A DNA stretch of 64,000 nt from Emticicia sp. C21 (GTDB lineage Bacteria > Bacteroidota > Bacteroidia > Cytophagales > Spirosomataceae). The position numbers and the translations under genes were made by a program. The notes beneath the pieces were generated by a model, which saw only the letters and a list, made by a program, of their open reading frames with translations, was not told where the DNA came from and ran no database searches. The stretch spans positions 496,001 to 560,000 of the forward strand of contig NZ_QVMT01000003.1 of the NCBI RefSeq assembly GCF_003418935.1. The letters run 5' to 3'. Positions 7,686 through 16,569 of the stretch are shown piece by piece (position 1 is the first letter of the stretch; every line of letters begins with the position of its first letter).

Positions 7686-10112
7686 CTACTCACATCCCCT
7701 AATCTCAGCCTTAAAAGTACTATACTTTTCGGCCACAAAACCTGGTTTCAGGAGGATGGAACGGCCTGCTTCAAAGGAGACATTAGGAGCAGGGGTATAA
7801 TCTGGGTCGCCTATTTTTCTGGATGATTCAAGGGCTAGAATGGCTTTCATCCGTTCTACTCCCGTAGATACATTGTTGGTCACTACTACATTTGTATTGG
7901 CTACTACTACGTCCACATTTGTCATTCCGCCTGTGCTGCAATTGATAATATAAGAAGTAGTAACACTAGGGCTTACTTTTATGTAGGTTCCGGTATGAGT
8001 TGAGTTGCCGTTCATCCAGGTAACAGTGCCACTACAGCCGCTGGCGGTGAGCATGACAGTGGTATTGGGGCAAATAACAGGTTTTTCGGGAGTAATTGTG
8101 ATAAAATTCTGTCCGTTACAGTTAGCACCCTGAAGAATAGTAATACTCGCTTCATTGCTTCTACAACCGAATGCCGATTCGCTCCAGCCTTTATAAATAC
8201 CGGGCTCGGTTATCATTCTTATATTTTTATTACTGCTGGTTACCCGGTTATTCTGTGTGGGTGTGCTCCAATAAAAAGAATCGGCAGCATTGGCAGATTC
8301 TCCGGTTATCAGGGTTGAACCACCTTTACAAATAGCCGGATTATTCGTAGTAATACCGGGAGGTGCAGGCTTTGGGTTCACAATAATATTGAATGCATCC
8401 GAAGAGTCGCTGGGGCAGCTATTCTCCTTTACTAAAACCTGATAACTGGTATTAGCCGTAGGCGAAACATCGACAGAAAAACCTGTTGCGCCATTTGACC
8501 AGTAATAAGTGCCATTGGCATTGGTAGTAGTGGCAATAAGCCTGATACTCTCTCCGCTACAGATGGTTGTAATCCCCGAAATACGAGGTTTGACAGGTTT
8601 AGGCTTCACCAGTAATTGGGTACTGGCTACTCTCACACTCGTACAACCTCCGGTTTCGCAGGCAGCATAATAGGTGGTAGTTACTAATGGATTATGAACC
8701 AGATTATTACCTGAGCCAATGCTTGTTCCACCAGAGGCTTCTGTATACCATTTAAGCGTGCCTGCTGTAAAATTGGCTGAAAGTGACACCGGACTGCCCC
8801 CGCAAACTTCTGTTTTATCTATTACTACATTGCTTGGTACTGAGGGATGGTTATTCACTACTACTTCATCGGTGCGTACGCGTTCGCTTACACAGATGTC
8901 ATTTTCGCAGGAAGCAAAGTAGGTATTGGTTGAATCGGGGACGAAACTAATCGAATTACCTCTACCCACATAGGTACGCCCACCAACCGGATAAGAATAC
9001 CAGGTAGCTGTGCCAATAGAACAACTAGCAGTTAATGTAACACTTTCGCCCTTGCAAATGCTGGTTTTATTAGCCATTACATAGGTGGGAAGCTCAGGTT
9101 GAGAAATCACTTCTACCGGACTGGTAGGTACTCTAGGGCTCTCACACATCTGGTTAACACATACACAATAATAGGTAGTAGTTGCTTCCGGCGATTGGGT
9201 GCCACCGTCCAATACTGTTCCGCCGATAGGGGAGTCGTACCATGTTGATGCCCCTGTCGAGCATACACCCGACATATTTACCACAGCTCTGCTACAAACC
9301 TTTAGTCTGTCGGCAAATACTTGGGTGGGTTGGTCGGGCACATCGAGTACCATTACCGAGTCTGTGGCTACTCTGTTTGTAACGCATGTGCCATTACTAC
9401 AAGCGGCAAAATATCGGGTATCCTGCGAGGGAATGATATTGAAACTATTGCCATAGCCCATACTATCTGCTTCAGATTCGGTCAGATACCAGACTAAAGT
9501 ACCATCAGTACATGCACCTGTTAAAGTAACCTCACTACCCCGGCAGACTTTTGTTTTGTTGATATGCACATTGATGGGCATATTGGGTTTAGCCAGTATC
9601 ACTACCTCATGTGTTGCCACCCGGCTACTTGTCTGAAAGTCGTGGTCGCAGGCGGCATAATAGGTTTCGTTGGTTATGGGAGCGATATTCAGCACTGCGC
9701 CTGTGCCGATGATTTCTGTTCCGGTAGCTGAGTTATACCATACTACTGTTCCGACATAGCAAGTGGCGTGTAAATCTACGCTATCGCCACCACAAACCCT
9801 GTCAGAACCTGCATAGACATACATGGGGGCATCCAAAGCACGTTTTTTAGTGTTAACTTTTTGAACACCTTTGGTAATCGGATTACCTGCCAAAGCGGGC
9901 TCAATACCACTTGGAACTGCAAAGGCTTCCGGCTTTAGTTTCTCATCAACCGATAAGAAGGACTCAGTTTTGCTGGTATATAAAGTTGAAGTAGGGGATA
10001 GGCCTATGGGTGTATCCTGAACAATGTTGGTATATTGTGCAAAGGTCAGACTAGCTGTTAGGAAGCTTAAAATCAGCATTGCGCAATTTTTAAAAGTAGA
10101 GTTATACTTCAT
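7686..10112 (-). CDS. Large secreted protein with eight Ig-like repeats and a conserved C-terminal surface module
   Basis: This 808-residue protein has a hydrophobic N-terminus ending in LTFAQ, a likely signal peptide. Then come eight tandem Ig-like modules of about 80 residues. Each has a cysteine in VCxGxxVxL, a second Cys and a WY pair, and the first five end in TTYYAAC-type strands. The C-terminus, FEAGRSILLKPGFVAEKYST..., matches the ends of two other secreted proteins in this window. It resembles the module some databases call the GCX or 3-coathanger stack domain (from memory). The protein is probably displayed on or released from the surface as an adhesin or matrix protein. No type IX sorting domain of the classical kind is visible. 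Confidence 0.85.
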   Translation of the reverse strand: MKYNSTFKNCAMLILSFLTASLTFAQYTNIVQDTPIGLSPTSTLYTSKTESFLSVDEKLKPEAFAVPSGIEPALAGNPITKGVQKVNTKKRALDAPMYVYAGSDRVCGGDSVDLHATCYVGTVVWYNSATGTEIIGTGAVLNIAPITNETYYAACDHDFQTSSRVATHEVVILAKPNMPINVHINKTKVCRGSEVTLTGACTDGTLVWYLTESEADSMGYGNSFNIIPSQDTRYFAACSNGTCVTNRVATDSVMVLDVPDQPTQVFADRLKVCSRAVVNMSGVCSTGASTWYDSPIGGTVLDGGTQSPEATTTYYCVCVNQMCESPRVPTSPVEVISQPELPTYVMANKTSICKGESVTLTASCSIGTATWYSYPVGGRTYVGRGNSISFVPDSTNTYFASCENDICVSERVRTDEVVVNNHPSVPSNVVIDKTEVCGGSPVSLSANFTAGTLKWYTEASGGTSIGSGNNLVHNPLVTTTYYAACETGGCTSVRVASTQLLVKPKPVKPRISGITTICSGESIRLIATTTNANGTYYWSNGATGFSVDVSPTANTSYQVLVKENSCPSDSSDAFNIIVNPKPAPPGITTNNPAICKGGSTLITGESANAADSFYWSTPTQNNRVTSSNKNIRMITEPGIYKGWSESAFGCRSNEASITILQGANCNGQNFITITPEKPVICPNTTVMLTASGCSGTVTWMNGNSTHTGTYIKVSPSVTTSYIINCSTGGMTNVDVVVANTNVVVTNNVSTGVERMKAILALESSRKIGDPDYTPAPNVSFEAGRSILLKPGFVAEKYSTFKAEIRGCE

Positions 10113-10636
10113 TTGCGTGTATTTTAGTTTTTCTAAAAAGGAAGATTTATATCAAAAACTTTAGATAGACCTATGCTGGCACAAAGCCGGAATCAGGTTT
10201 CTCTAAGGCAAAAAATCTGTTTTGTGTTAATTCTTATTGGGCGTAAACTTTGGCAGAAAACTGCTTATAGCATGAGAATATACCTAATGTGCCAGGCTGA
10301 AACGCGCAGCAGCCATTCAGTAGTTCTTTCAGGAGAGGTACTTAGGGAAAATTGGTGAGACAGTAAAAGCTGTATATTAGACTAAAACTATTTTTGAGTT
10401 GGTTTGTTTTGGGGAATAAGGAATTATTCTACTAAAATTTTAATAGATTGATTAATTGGCATTGATACAGGTTAGGCAGGTACAGATTATTTTTCAAGAA
10501 TAGCTAATTCATTGATTATTTGTAGGTTCCGTAATGTAAAAAATAAAGATTGGTTTTAGCTATGCTGTATTGATAGACTGCTCTCAGATACCCGTACCAC
10601 GCGCGTTTGCGGACGAGTAGACGCTTGGCAAGGGGA
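10113..10636. other. Non-coding gap upstream of the Ig-like gene
   Basis: This 524-bp gap should contain the promoter of the minus-strand Ig-like gene. The only plus-strand reading frame in it (61 codons) has no recognisable features. A copy of a GC-rich dispersed repeat lies at its right end (10591-10619). Otherwise I see nothing specific. Confidence 0.5.
10591..10619 (-). repeat. Dispersed repeat copy (TACTCGTCCG...CGTGGTACGGG)
   Basis: Read on the minus strand, this 29-bp segment matches the segment at 26699-26728 at about 24 of 29 positions. It shares the core CGTGGyACG with a third copy near 21281. All three lie in intergenic DNA. Confidence 0.6.
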
Positions 10637-12298
10637 TTAATTACACCCGCTTCGCTCGGTTTTGAATACTGTGCCTTGATTGGCCAGAAAGCCTGGTATT
10701 AACAAAATGCTTCGCCCGGCACGGAAGGTGATGTTGGCGGCTCCAGTAATCTGGTTGCTTGCTGTGATTTCTCCGGTGGTTTTATCTGTTTCAAAGGCCT
10801 GAACGCCTGAATTTACATCGTTAGCTGTGCTTTGAAGTGTAAGCGATTGCGGACAAGGACAGGCACCTGCATTAGTAGCGCAGAAGTCTGTAAAAAGTGC
10901 TGCCAAGCCCACATTTGTATCAAAACTGGCACCTCTGCTGCATAGTTTTTTCAGGTTTGCAGGATAGCAACCCGTCAATAAATTATTATAAGCACTCAAT
11001 GAAACATAGCCTGATGTACTCCCCATTTCACCCAGTTCTGCAGGAATACTTCCGGATAACCGATTGTTGCCTAATGACACCAGCGTTACATTTTTTAGTT
11101 TGCCCAATTCTGGTGGAATAGGGCCGCTCAATGAATTATCGTATAGCAACAACCAATTCAGATCAGTTAAATCACCTATACTTGCCGGAATGCTTCCGGT
11201 TAACTGGTTTTCAGACAGACCAAGTGATGAAAGCAATTTCAGATTTCCAATGTTTTCCGGGATGCTTCCGGTCAGGTAATTATCGTATAGGTACAGATAA
11301 TAAAGTTTAGTTAGATTACTAATGGTACTGGGTATACTGCCGGTAAATATATTTCGGCCTAAATGCAAGGAAGTGAGATTGACAAGATTACCAATCTGCG
11401 GAGGAATAGTGCCTGTTAGAAGATTGTCATTCAGATAGAATTCGGTAAGAGTTGTCAGGTTAAATAAGGAAAGAGGAATATTGCCCGTTAGCTGATTATC
11501 TCCCAAGCCTATGCGTTGAATCACAGGTAAATCTCCCAATTCGGCGGGAATATCGCCCGTCAGCCGATTATTGTCGAGCATTAGGATAAGAAGGTTGGAT
11601 AAGTTCCCTAATTCACGTGGAATACTACCTGATAAAATATTCATATACAGGTAGATATACTTGATTTTCGGCAGGCTACCAAGTTCGGATGGGAGGGGAC
11701 CACTGAGTCTGTTGCTGTAGATGTTTAGGTACTCCAGATTCACTAAGTTTGCTATCTCCGGGCGCACAGGGCCTGTAAGCCAGCAGGCATCCATATCCAG
11801 GTGATTTAGTAAAGTAAGGTTAAAAAATTCTACCGGCATATCTCCGGCTATGGGGTTCAGACTTAAATCAAGTACTTCTATTTTGGTCATAGTACAGAGC
11901 CCTGCAGGAAACGGCCCCGACATTTTATTATCATGCATCTGCATACCTGTCACTCGTTCTTCGCCATCTATAATGGCGCTCGTAATGCCATGCATACTGG
12001 CAAAGGTGCAGTAGGGTGGGGGCGAATCATTGTTTTTTACCAAAGACCATCCTGTTTTATTGCGCCAGTTATCTCCGTGCAAGGTTTCATAAAAATCTTT
12101 GAGGGCTGCAAAATCGACAGCTGAACAGGTAGGAGCAAGCCAGGTGGATGATACCTCTGTAGATATGCTATCGGCAGATGATTGTACAGAAAAGCTATTT
12201 AAAAAAATATTGTCAGCATCAGCAAGCAGTTGTTTATCGGGTGTTTGAGCAAGGATAGACAGCGGTAACAGGAACAAAAGGAAGAAAAGTTCTCTCAT
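10637..12298 (-). CDS. Secreted plant-type leucine-rich repeat protein
   Basis: This 553-residue protein has a signal peptide (MRELFFLLFLLPLSILAQ). A capping region contains the FYETLHGDNWRNKTGW motif typical of plant-type LRR N-caps. About 13 tandem 24-residue repeats follow, of the form LGNLxxLxxLxLxxNxLTGxIP (about residues 125-440). The C-terminus carries FRAGRSILLIPGFLANQGT, the same surface module as the Ig-like protein. It is probably exported and surface-attached, acting in protein or glycan binding. It reads leftward between two other secreted-protein genes with its own gaps on each side. The specific ligand is unknown. Confidence 0.88.
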   Translation of the reverse strand: MRELFFLLFLLPLSILAQTPDKQLLADADNIFLNSFSVQSSADSISTEVSSTWLAPTCSAVDFAALKDFYETLHGDNWRNKTGWSLVKNNDSPPPYCTFASMHGITSAIIDGEERVTGMQMHDNKMSGPFPAGLCTMTKIEVLDLSLNPIAGDMPVEFFNLTLLNHLDMDACWLTGPVRPEIANLVNLEYLNIYSNRLSGPLPSELGSLPKIKYIYLYMNILSGSIPRELGNLSNLLILMLDNNRLTGDIPAELGDLPVIQRIGLGDNQLTGNIPLSLFNLTTLTEFYLNDNLLTGTIPPQIGNLVNLTSLHLGRNIFTGSIPSTISNLTKLYYLYLYDNYLTGSIPENIGNLKLLSSLGLSENQLTGSIPASIGDLTDLNWLLLYDNSLSGPIPPELGKLKNVTLVSLGNNRLSGSIPAELGEMGSTSGYVSLSAYNNLLTGCYPANLKKLCSRGASFDTNVGLAALFTDFCATNAGACPCPQSLTLQSTANDVNSGVQAFETDKTTGEITASNQITGAANITFRAGRSILLIPGFLANQGTVFKTERSGCN

Positions 12299-12424
12299 AA
12301 AACAGTGTATACAATAGGGGTAGGTTAATCACAACGCCTAAAATTAAGATTTAGAGTTTGATTGGGCAAATAAAATTATTTTCTGTCATAAAATTTCCTC
12401 ACCCCTCGACATCGGCTGTTCAAA

Positions 12425-12470
12425 AAAGACACCCCTGCGAGAGGCCAGGATAGCTCATGCCCGCAGGAGT
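12425..12470 (-). terminator. Likely rho-independent terminator of the minus-strand SBBP gene
   Basis: The stem CCTGCG (12434-12439) pairs with CGCAGG (12462-12467). It is followed on the minus strand by a U-run, seen as CAAAAAAG at 12421-12428. It lies 16 bp past the stop codon of the SBBP gene. Confidence 0.65.
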
Positions 12471-12485
12471 GAATGGATGGTATAA

Positions 12486-14021
12486 TCAATCAACTCTACT
12501 CACAAAAACATCTGTCAAGCCCTGTGAGGTTTTGGTGGTTGGGCCAAAGGTGGCTGTGCCCAGATAATAGCCAATGGCAAAGGCTCTGCCAGTGCTGTCA
12601 ACTGTTATATTATTGCCGTAATCCTGACCTGTGCCGCCTGCTGCCTGTACCCACTGGCAAACGCCGCCATTGGAGTATTTGGCTACAAAAATATCGAAGT
12701 CTCCATAGCCACTCACGGTGTTTGTGCCGAAGGTGGCCGAGTTTGTGAAGAAGCCAGTGAGATATACGTTGTTGCCGAACACAGCTACGCCGGAACCATT
12801 GTCAAAAGCTGTGCCTCCGGCTGCCTGTGCCCACTGCAAAGCGCCGCTATTGTTGTATTTAACCAGAAAAATTTCATAGGTATTGGCGATACTGGTGCCG
12901 ATATTGGTGGCCTCAAAAGTAGCTGTGCCGTAGAACTGGCCAGTTATATATACATTTCCGCTTGCATCTATGGCAAGGCCATTGCCGTGGTCGTCTGCTG
13001 TTCCGCCGCCCGATTTTACCCATTGGCAATCTCCACTGGTATTATACTTAGCTACAAACATATCCGATAGCCCGGTGGCAGTTTTGTTGATAGCACCAAA
13101 GGTGGCTGTACCTTCAAAATCGCCAGTCAGATATATACCGGTGTTGTCTGCTACGATGCCTTTTCCCTGGTCTTTATTTTCGCCTCCGGCGGTTTGCACC
13201 CACTGAAAGGTACCTGTATTATCCATTTTGGCTATAAAAATGTCTGACTCATCTAATTCTCCCTGAGCATTTATCGTAATACTGGCACCAAAATGGGCGT
13301 AATCGATATAAGAGCCTGTAAGATAGACAAGCCCGCTATTATCTACGGCAATGCCCAGGCCGACATCATTCTGTTCGCCACCGGCAGCTTTTACCCACTG
13401 AAATACTCCACTTGTATTGTATTTAACTACAAAAATATCGGTACCACCATAGGTTGATAGTGTAACCGACTCAAACGTAGCTTCACCTCCATGAGAGCCT
13501 GTTACGTATACGTTTCCACTGGCATCTACAGCGATAGATGTGGCCGCTTCGCCATTTTCTCCGCCCGCCGATTTTACCCATTGCAGAATCGCACTGCTAT
13601 TGTATTTGGCTATAAAGATGTCGGAAGACCCTTCTGAAGTTTTACTGATTGCGCCAAACTGGGTTGTACCGGTAAAGGTGCCTGTAATATAAATATTGCC
13701 ACTGTTATCAACGGCAATGTCCTGACCCATATCAGCTCCGGTGCCCCCTGCTGATATAATAGGAGCTATACTGGATACATACGCATTGGGATCCTGATAG
13801 CTGCATAGCCATTTGCCTTCTATGTAAATGCGTAGGCATTTATAGGTAGTATCAAAAGCCAGATCGCCTTCCTGCGGGTTAGGTAAAGCCAGGATGGCAG
13901 TATAGCTGATACGGGGATAAGTGTTTTTAGGGGTGATTCCGTCGGGGGTGATAGTTACCTGTTGTGCATACGAATGAGTAAATAGCGCAAGCGCTAAACA
14001 GAAGTAGAGGATTTTTTTCAT
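12486..14021 (-). CDS. Secreted SBBP-repeat (beta-propeller) protein
   Basis: This 511-residue protein has a signal peptide ending in THSYAQ. An N-terminal region contains VTITPDGITPKNTYPRISY and ALPNPQEGDLAFD. From about residue 85 come tandem repeats of roughly 55 residues with the SBBP signature (GGxxxDxGxxIAVDxSGNVYITGxFxGTATFG, then FIAKYNxSGxxQWVK). Such repeats form beta-propellers and are known from exported bacterial proteins without assigned activity. Three paralogues in the window share the same N-terminal region, one of them broken. It is divergent from the next paralogue across a 713-bp non-coding gap. The function is unknown. Confidence 0.85.
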   Translation of the reverse strand: MKKILYFCLALALFTHSYAQQVTITPDGITPKNTYPRISYTAILALPNPQEGDLAFDTTYKCLRIYIEGKWLCSYQDPNAYVSSIAPIISAGGTGADMGQDIAVDNSGNIYITGTFTGTTQFGAISKTSEGSSDIFIAKYNSSAILQWVKSAGGENGEAATSIAVDASGNVYVTGSHGGEATFESVTLSTYGGTDIFVVKYNTSGVFQWVKAAGGEQNDVGLGIAVDNSGLVYLTGSYIDYAHFGASITINAQGELDESDIFIAKMDNTGTFQWVQTAGGENKDQGKGIVADNTGIYLTGDFEGTATFGAINKTATGLSDMFVAKYNTSGDCQWVKSGGGTADDHGNGLAIDASGNVYITGQFYGTATFEATNIGTSIANTYEIFLVKYNNSGALQWAQAAGGTAFDNGSGVAVFGNNVYLTGFFTNSATFGTNTVSGYGDFDIFVAKYSNGGVCQWVQAAGGTGQDYGNNITVDSTGRAFAIGYYLGTATFGPTTKTSQGLTDVFVSRVD

Positions 14022-14565
14022 AAGCTAATAGGAATAAATGAAGAAGTGGAATAGATAATCTGAGGTATAAAATTAATAAAATATTAAGGAAGATTACTAG
14101 CAAATGCCTATAAATAAATTTATGATAGCACTTAATGGCGATTTTTATAAATATTTGATAGCCAGTTGGTTGTCTTAGAGGTCTTTGAAGGTAGCTCCGG
14201 CTAATAAATTAACAAAAAAATAACCTTAACTCAATAGGTTGCAGTTGATCAGGGTTAGTTTTGGGTGAAGTTTCGGGTGAATAGTAGAACAGGGAAGAAC
14301 CATAGTGGATAAGGGAGGCATATGGGGCGAGGAGGACAATTGACACCTAAGTGGTGTTGCCCCTTTTCCCTAATAAATGTGCTATCTGAATGAATTTTGT
14401 TGCTGTGATAGTTGATAACTGGGCAAAAGAACAATTAGCCCGCAAGAAGCTCAGGATGAAAAACAGCGGTTTCTTCAGAGAAGATGAAAACTTTTTAGCC
14501 ACGGAAGAAGAATGTAATAGTAGGTTTTGCGTATAAGGTAAAATCCTAACAAAGAAACGGAATTG

Positions 14566-14623
14566 GAAGTAGAATAGAAAACTATCTGGGAGCGATAGGT
14601 TACCCGAAAGTATATTCTACTTC
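14566..14623. repeat. Perfect 11-bp inverted repeat in the SBBP leader region
   Basis: GAAGTAGAATA pairs with TATTCTACTTC across 36 bp. Inside is a second small palindrome, CTATC...GATAG. The structure could be a cruciform or an RNA stem upstream of the plus-strand SBBP gene. Confidence 0.6.
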
Positions 14624-14644
14624 TTCTACGATTCTTCTACCTTT

Positions 14645-14680
14645 CCTTGCCTGTTTTTGACCATTAGGCAAGGTATTTTT
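14645..14680 (+). terminator. Terminator-like hairpin 50 bp upstream of an SBBP gene
   Basis: CCTTGCCT pairs with AGGCAAGG (13-nt loop) and is followed by TATTTTTTAT. No gene on the plus strand precedes it, so it may end a small RNA or act as an attenuator in the leader of the gene at 14735. Confidence 0.55.
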
Positions 14681-14734
14681 TATGGGTACGGGCCTGAGCT
14701 TTATTTTTGAACAATCATTGTTATTAAAGCTTTT

Positions 14735-16306
14735 ATGAAAACTAATTTCTTTTTTAATCTCACAATTCGCTCTATTGCCACTGTATTGTTATGGCTGGTT
14801 CTCTTTCTATCTGCCAATACCGTTTTCTCGCAGCATGTCACCATTCTGCCCAGTGGAATTACGCCCAAGCAGTCGGGTGCTATTCCGCGTTTGAGTTATG
14901 AGAGCATTATGGCCTTGCCTAATCCGCAGGACGGCGATGAAGCCTATGATATTACTTTCCATTGCAAGCGTCTGTATTGCAAAAACAGATGGGTAAAGAT
15001 ATTGAGCAATATTGATCTGGCAAACCCATCTACGCTTATCTGGCAGATAGGGGGGGCAAAAAATGACTGGGGAAGCGGCCTGGCTACAGATGCCAGCGGG
15101 AATGTATATGTAGGAGGCTATTTTCAGGAGTCTGCCATGTTTGGGAATACAGAAGTGACCGGAAATGGCGTAGACCTGACAACACTATTTATTGCTAAAT
15201 ATGCCAGTGCCGGGCAATTGCTTTGGGTTCAAAAAATAGCTTATTGTTTTTCTGCTGAGTTTTTGGACCTGGTATTGGATGCCAACGGAAATATTTTTGT
15301 AACCGGGTATTTTCATAATACTATTACTTTTGGGGCAAATACCCTGACAAGCTCGGGACAGAAAGATGTTTTTATAGCCAAATATAGCAACAACGGCACT
15401 TTGCAATGGGTACAACGGGCAGGTGGAACCGGTGATGACGAAGGTAAAAGTTTAGGCGTGGATAGTAATGGAAATCTTTATATAACCGGAGTAATTAACG
15501 GGAATGTTACCTTTGGAGGCAACTCTTATCTGAGCTCTGGTAATAGTGTTTTTATTGTTAAATTTGATGCAAATGGCGACCTACTATGGTTGCGTAGAGG
15601 AATATGCTCTAATGGAATAGCCTCACACAGTATTGTAGTTGACACTAATGGAAAGATAACAGTTATCGGCTCTTTTTTGGGAACTGTTACTTTTGACTTT
15701 GATACCTATACCTCATCTGGTAATACAGATGTATTTCTGGCGCAATATAGCAGCAATGGCAATTTAACATGGGCTAAACGTCTGGGTGGCTCCAGCACTG
15801 ATTATGGTACAGATATAGCGTTGGATAGTGAGAATAATCTTGTCATTAGTGGTAGTTTTCAAGGATCAGCTGGTTTTGATAACTTTGGCTTGACCAGCAG
15901 CGGAGGGTCTGATATTTTTCTGGTTAAGTTTACTAGCTCAGGAACTGTACAATGGGTAAGGAAAGATGGAGGAACTTCTAATGAGCTATGCCATTCAATG
16001 GCCATTGATGTGAATGGCAATATATATATAACCGGAGAGTTTCTGAAGCCTTCAGTATTTGGAGGCACTACTCTGTATGGTAAAGCCTATGCAGGTATGT
16101 TTGTGGCAAAATATACTCCTGATAGTGAGGTGCAGTGGGCAAAAGAAATGGGAGGAAATAATCTGGAGGCACCTTTTGAAATGGTAGCAGATACCAAAGG
16201 AAATGTTTACAGTATGGGATATTTTGGTGGCATGTTTACCTGTGATAATGCTACTTTAAACACCAAAGGGGTGAATGATATTTTTATAGTAAGATTTACA
16301 GATTGA
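14735..16306 (+). CDS. Secreted SBBP-repeat (beta-propeller) protein
   Basis: This 523-residue protein starts with a long signal peptide (about 32 residues, ending NTVFSQ). It carries the shared N-terminal region (VTILPSGITPKQSG, PRLSYESIMALPNPQDGDEAYD) and then SBBP repeats of about 52-55 residues to the end, with phrases such as DASGNVYVGGYF and FIAKYSNNGTLQWV. It is the closest intact relative of the broken gene at 19.5 kb: similar length, the same strand, and a similar terminator. It is predicted to be exported, with a propeller fold. No catalytic motif is visible and the role is unknown. Confidence 0.85.
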   Translation: MKTNFFFNLTIRSIATVLLWLVLFLSANTVFSQHVTILPSGITPKQSGAIPRLSYESIMALPNPQDGDEAYDITFHCKRLYCKNRWVKILSNIDLANPSTLIWQIGGAKNDWGSGLATDASGNVYVGGYFQESAMFGNTEVTGNGVDLTTLFIAKYASAGQLLWVQKIAYCFSAEFLDLVLDANGNIFVTGYFHNTITFGANTLTSSGQKDVFIAKYSNNGTLQWVQRAGGTGDDEGKSLGVDSNGNLYITGVINGNVTFGGNSYLSSGNSVFIVKFDANGDLLWLRRGICSNGIASHSIVVDTNGKITVIGSFLGTVTFDFDTYTSSGNTDVFLAQYSSNGNLTWAKRLGGSSTDYGTDIALDSENNLVISGSFQGSAGFDNFGLTSSGGSDIFLVKFTSSGTVQWVRKDGGTSNELCHSMAIDVNGNIYITGEFLKPSVFGGTTLYGKAYAGMFVAKYTPDSEVQWAKEMGGNNLEAPFEMVADTKGNVYSMGYFGGMFTCDNATLNTKGVNDIFIVRFTD

Positions 16307-16358
16307 CAGGAGTAAAGTTATTAGAATATTTTGGTTAATAAAAGGATAGATTATTACT

Positions 16359-16386
16359 GCAAAGCCCACTAATTGATGGGCTTTGC
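16359..16386 (+). terminator. Rho-independent terminator after the SBBP gene
   Basis: A 10-bp perfect stem (GCAAAGCCCA / TGGGCTTTGC) with an 8-nt loop lies 53 bp after the stop codon. A near twin follows the paralogue that ends at 21170. Confidence 0.8.
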
Positions 16387-16569
16387 GTGTTATTGGGTTA
16401 CAGGATATAGGCATATAAGATGGTTTGCTTTTTGGTGCCAGTGCTTTTTTATGATAGATTATTTTATTAGCATTGCATATAGAAACAAAGGCCCGATTAT
16501 TACACAGGTAGTAACCACTGATAAAAGCAGCCTTTTAATTATTTGTGACTATATTATTCTATTTCGCAT

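Larger units (their letters stand above)
14022..14734. other. Long non-coding gap between divergent SBBP genes
   Basis: This gap must hold the promoters of both flanking SBBP genes. It contains an 11-bp perfect inverted repeat (14566-14576 and 14613-14623) and a terminator-like hairpin (14645-14680). I found no convincing protein-coding frame. An RNA leader or small RNA on the plus strand is possible. Confidence 0.5.

Noticed and set aside
10173-10358. 61-codon plus-strand frame in the gap upstream of the Ig-like gene
   Set aside because: No start context, no family features, and it overlaps the likely promoter region and a dispersed repeat.
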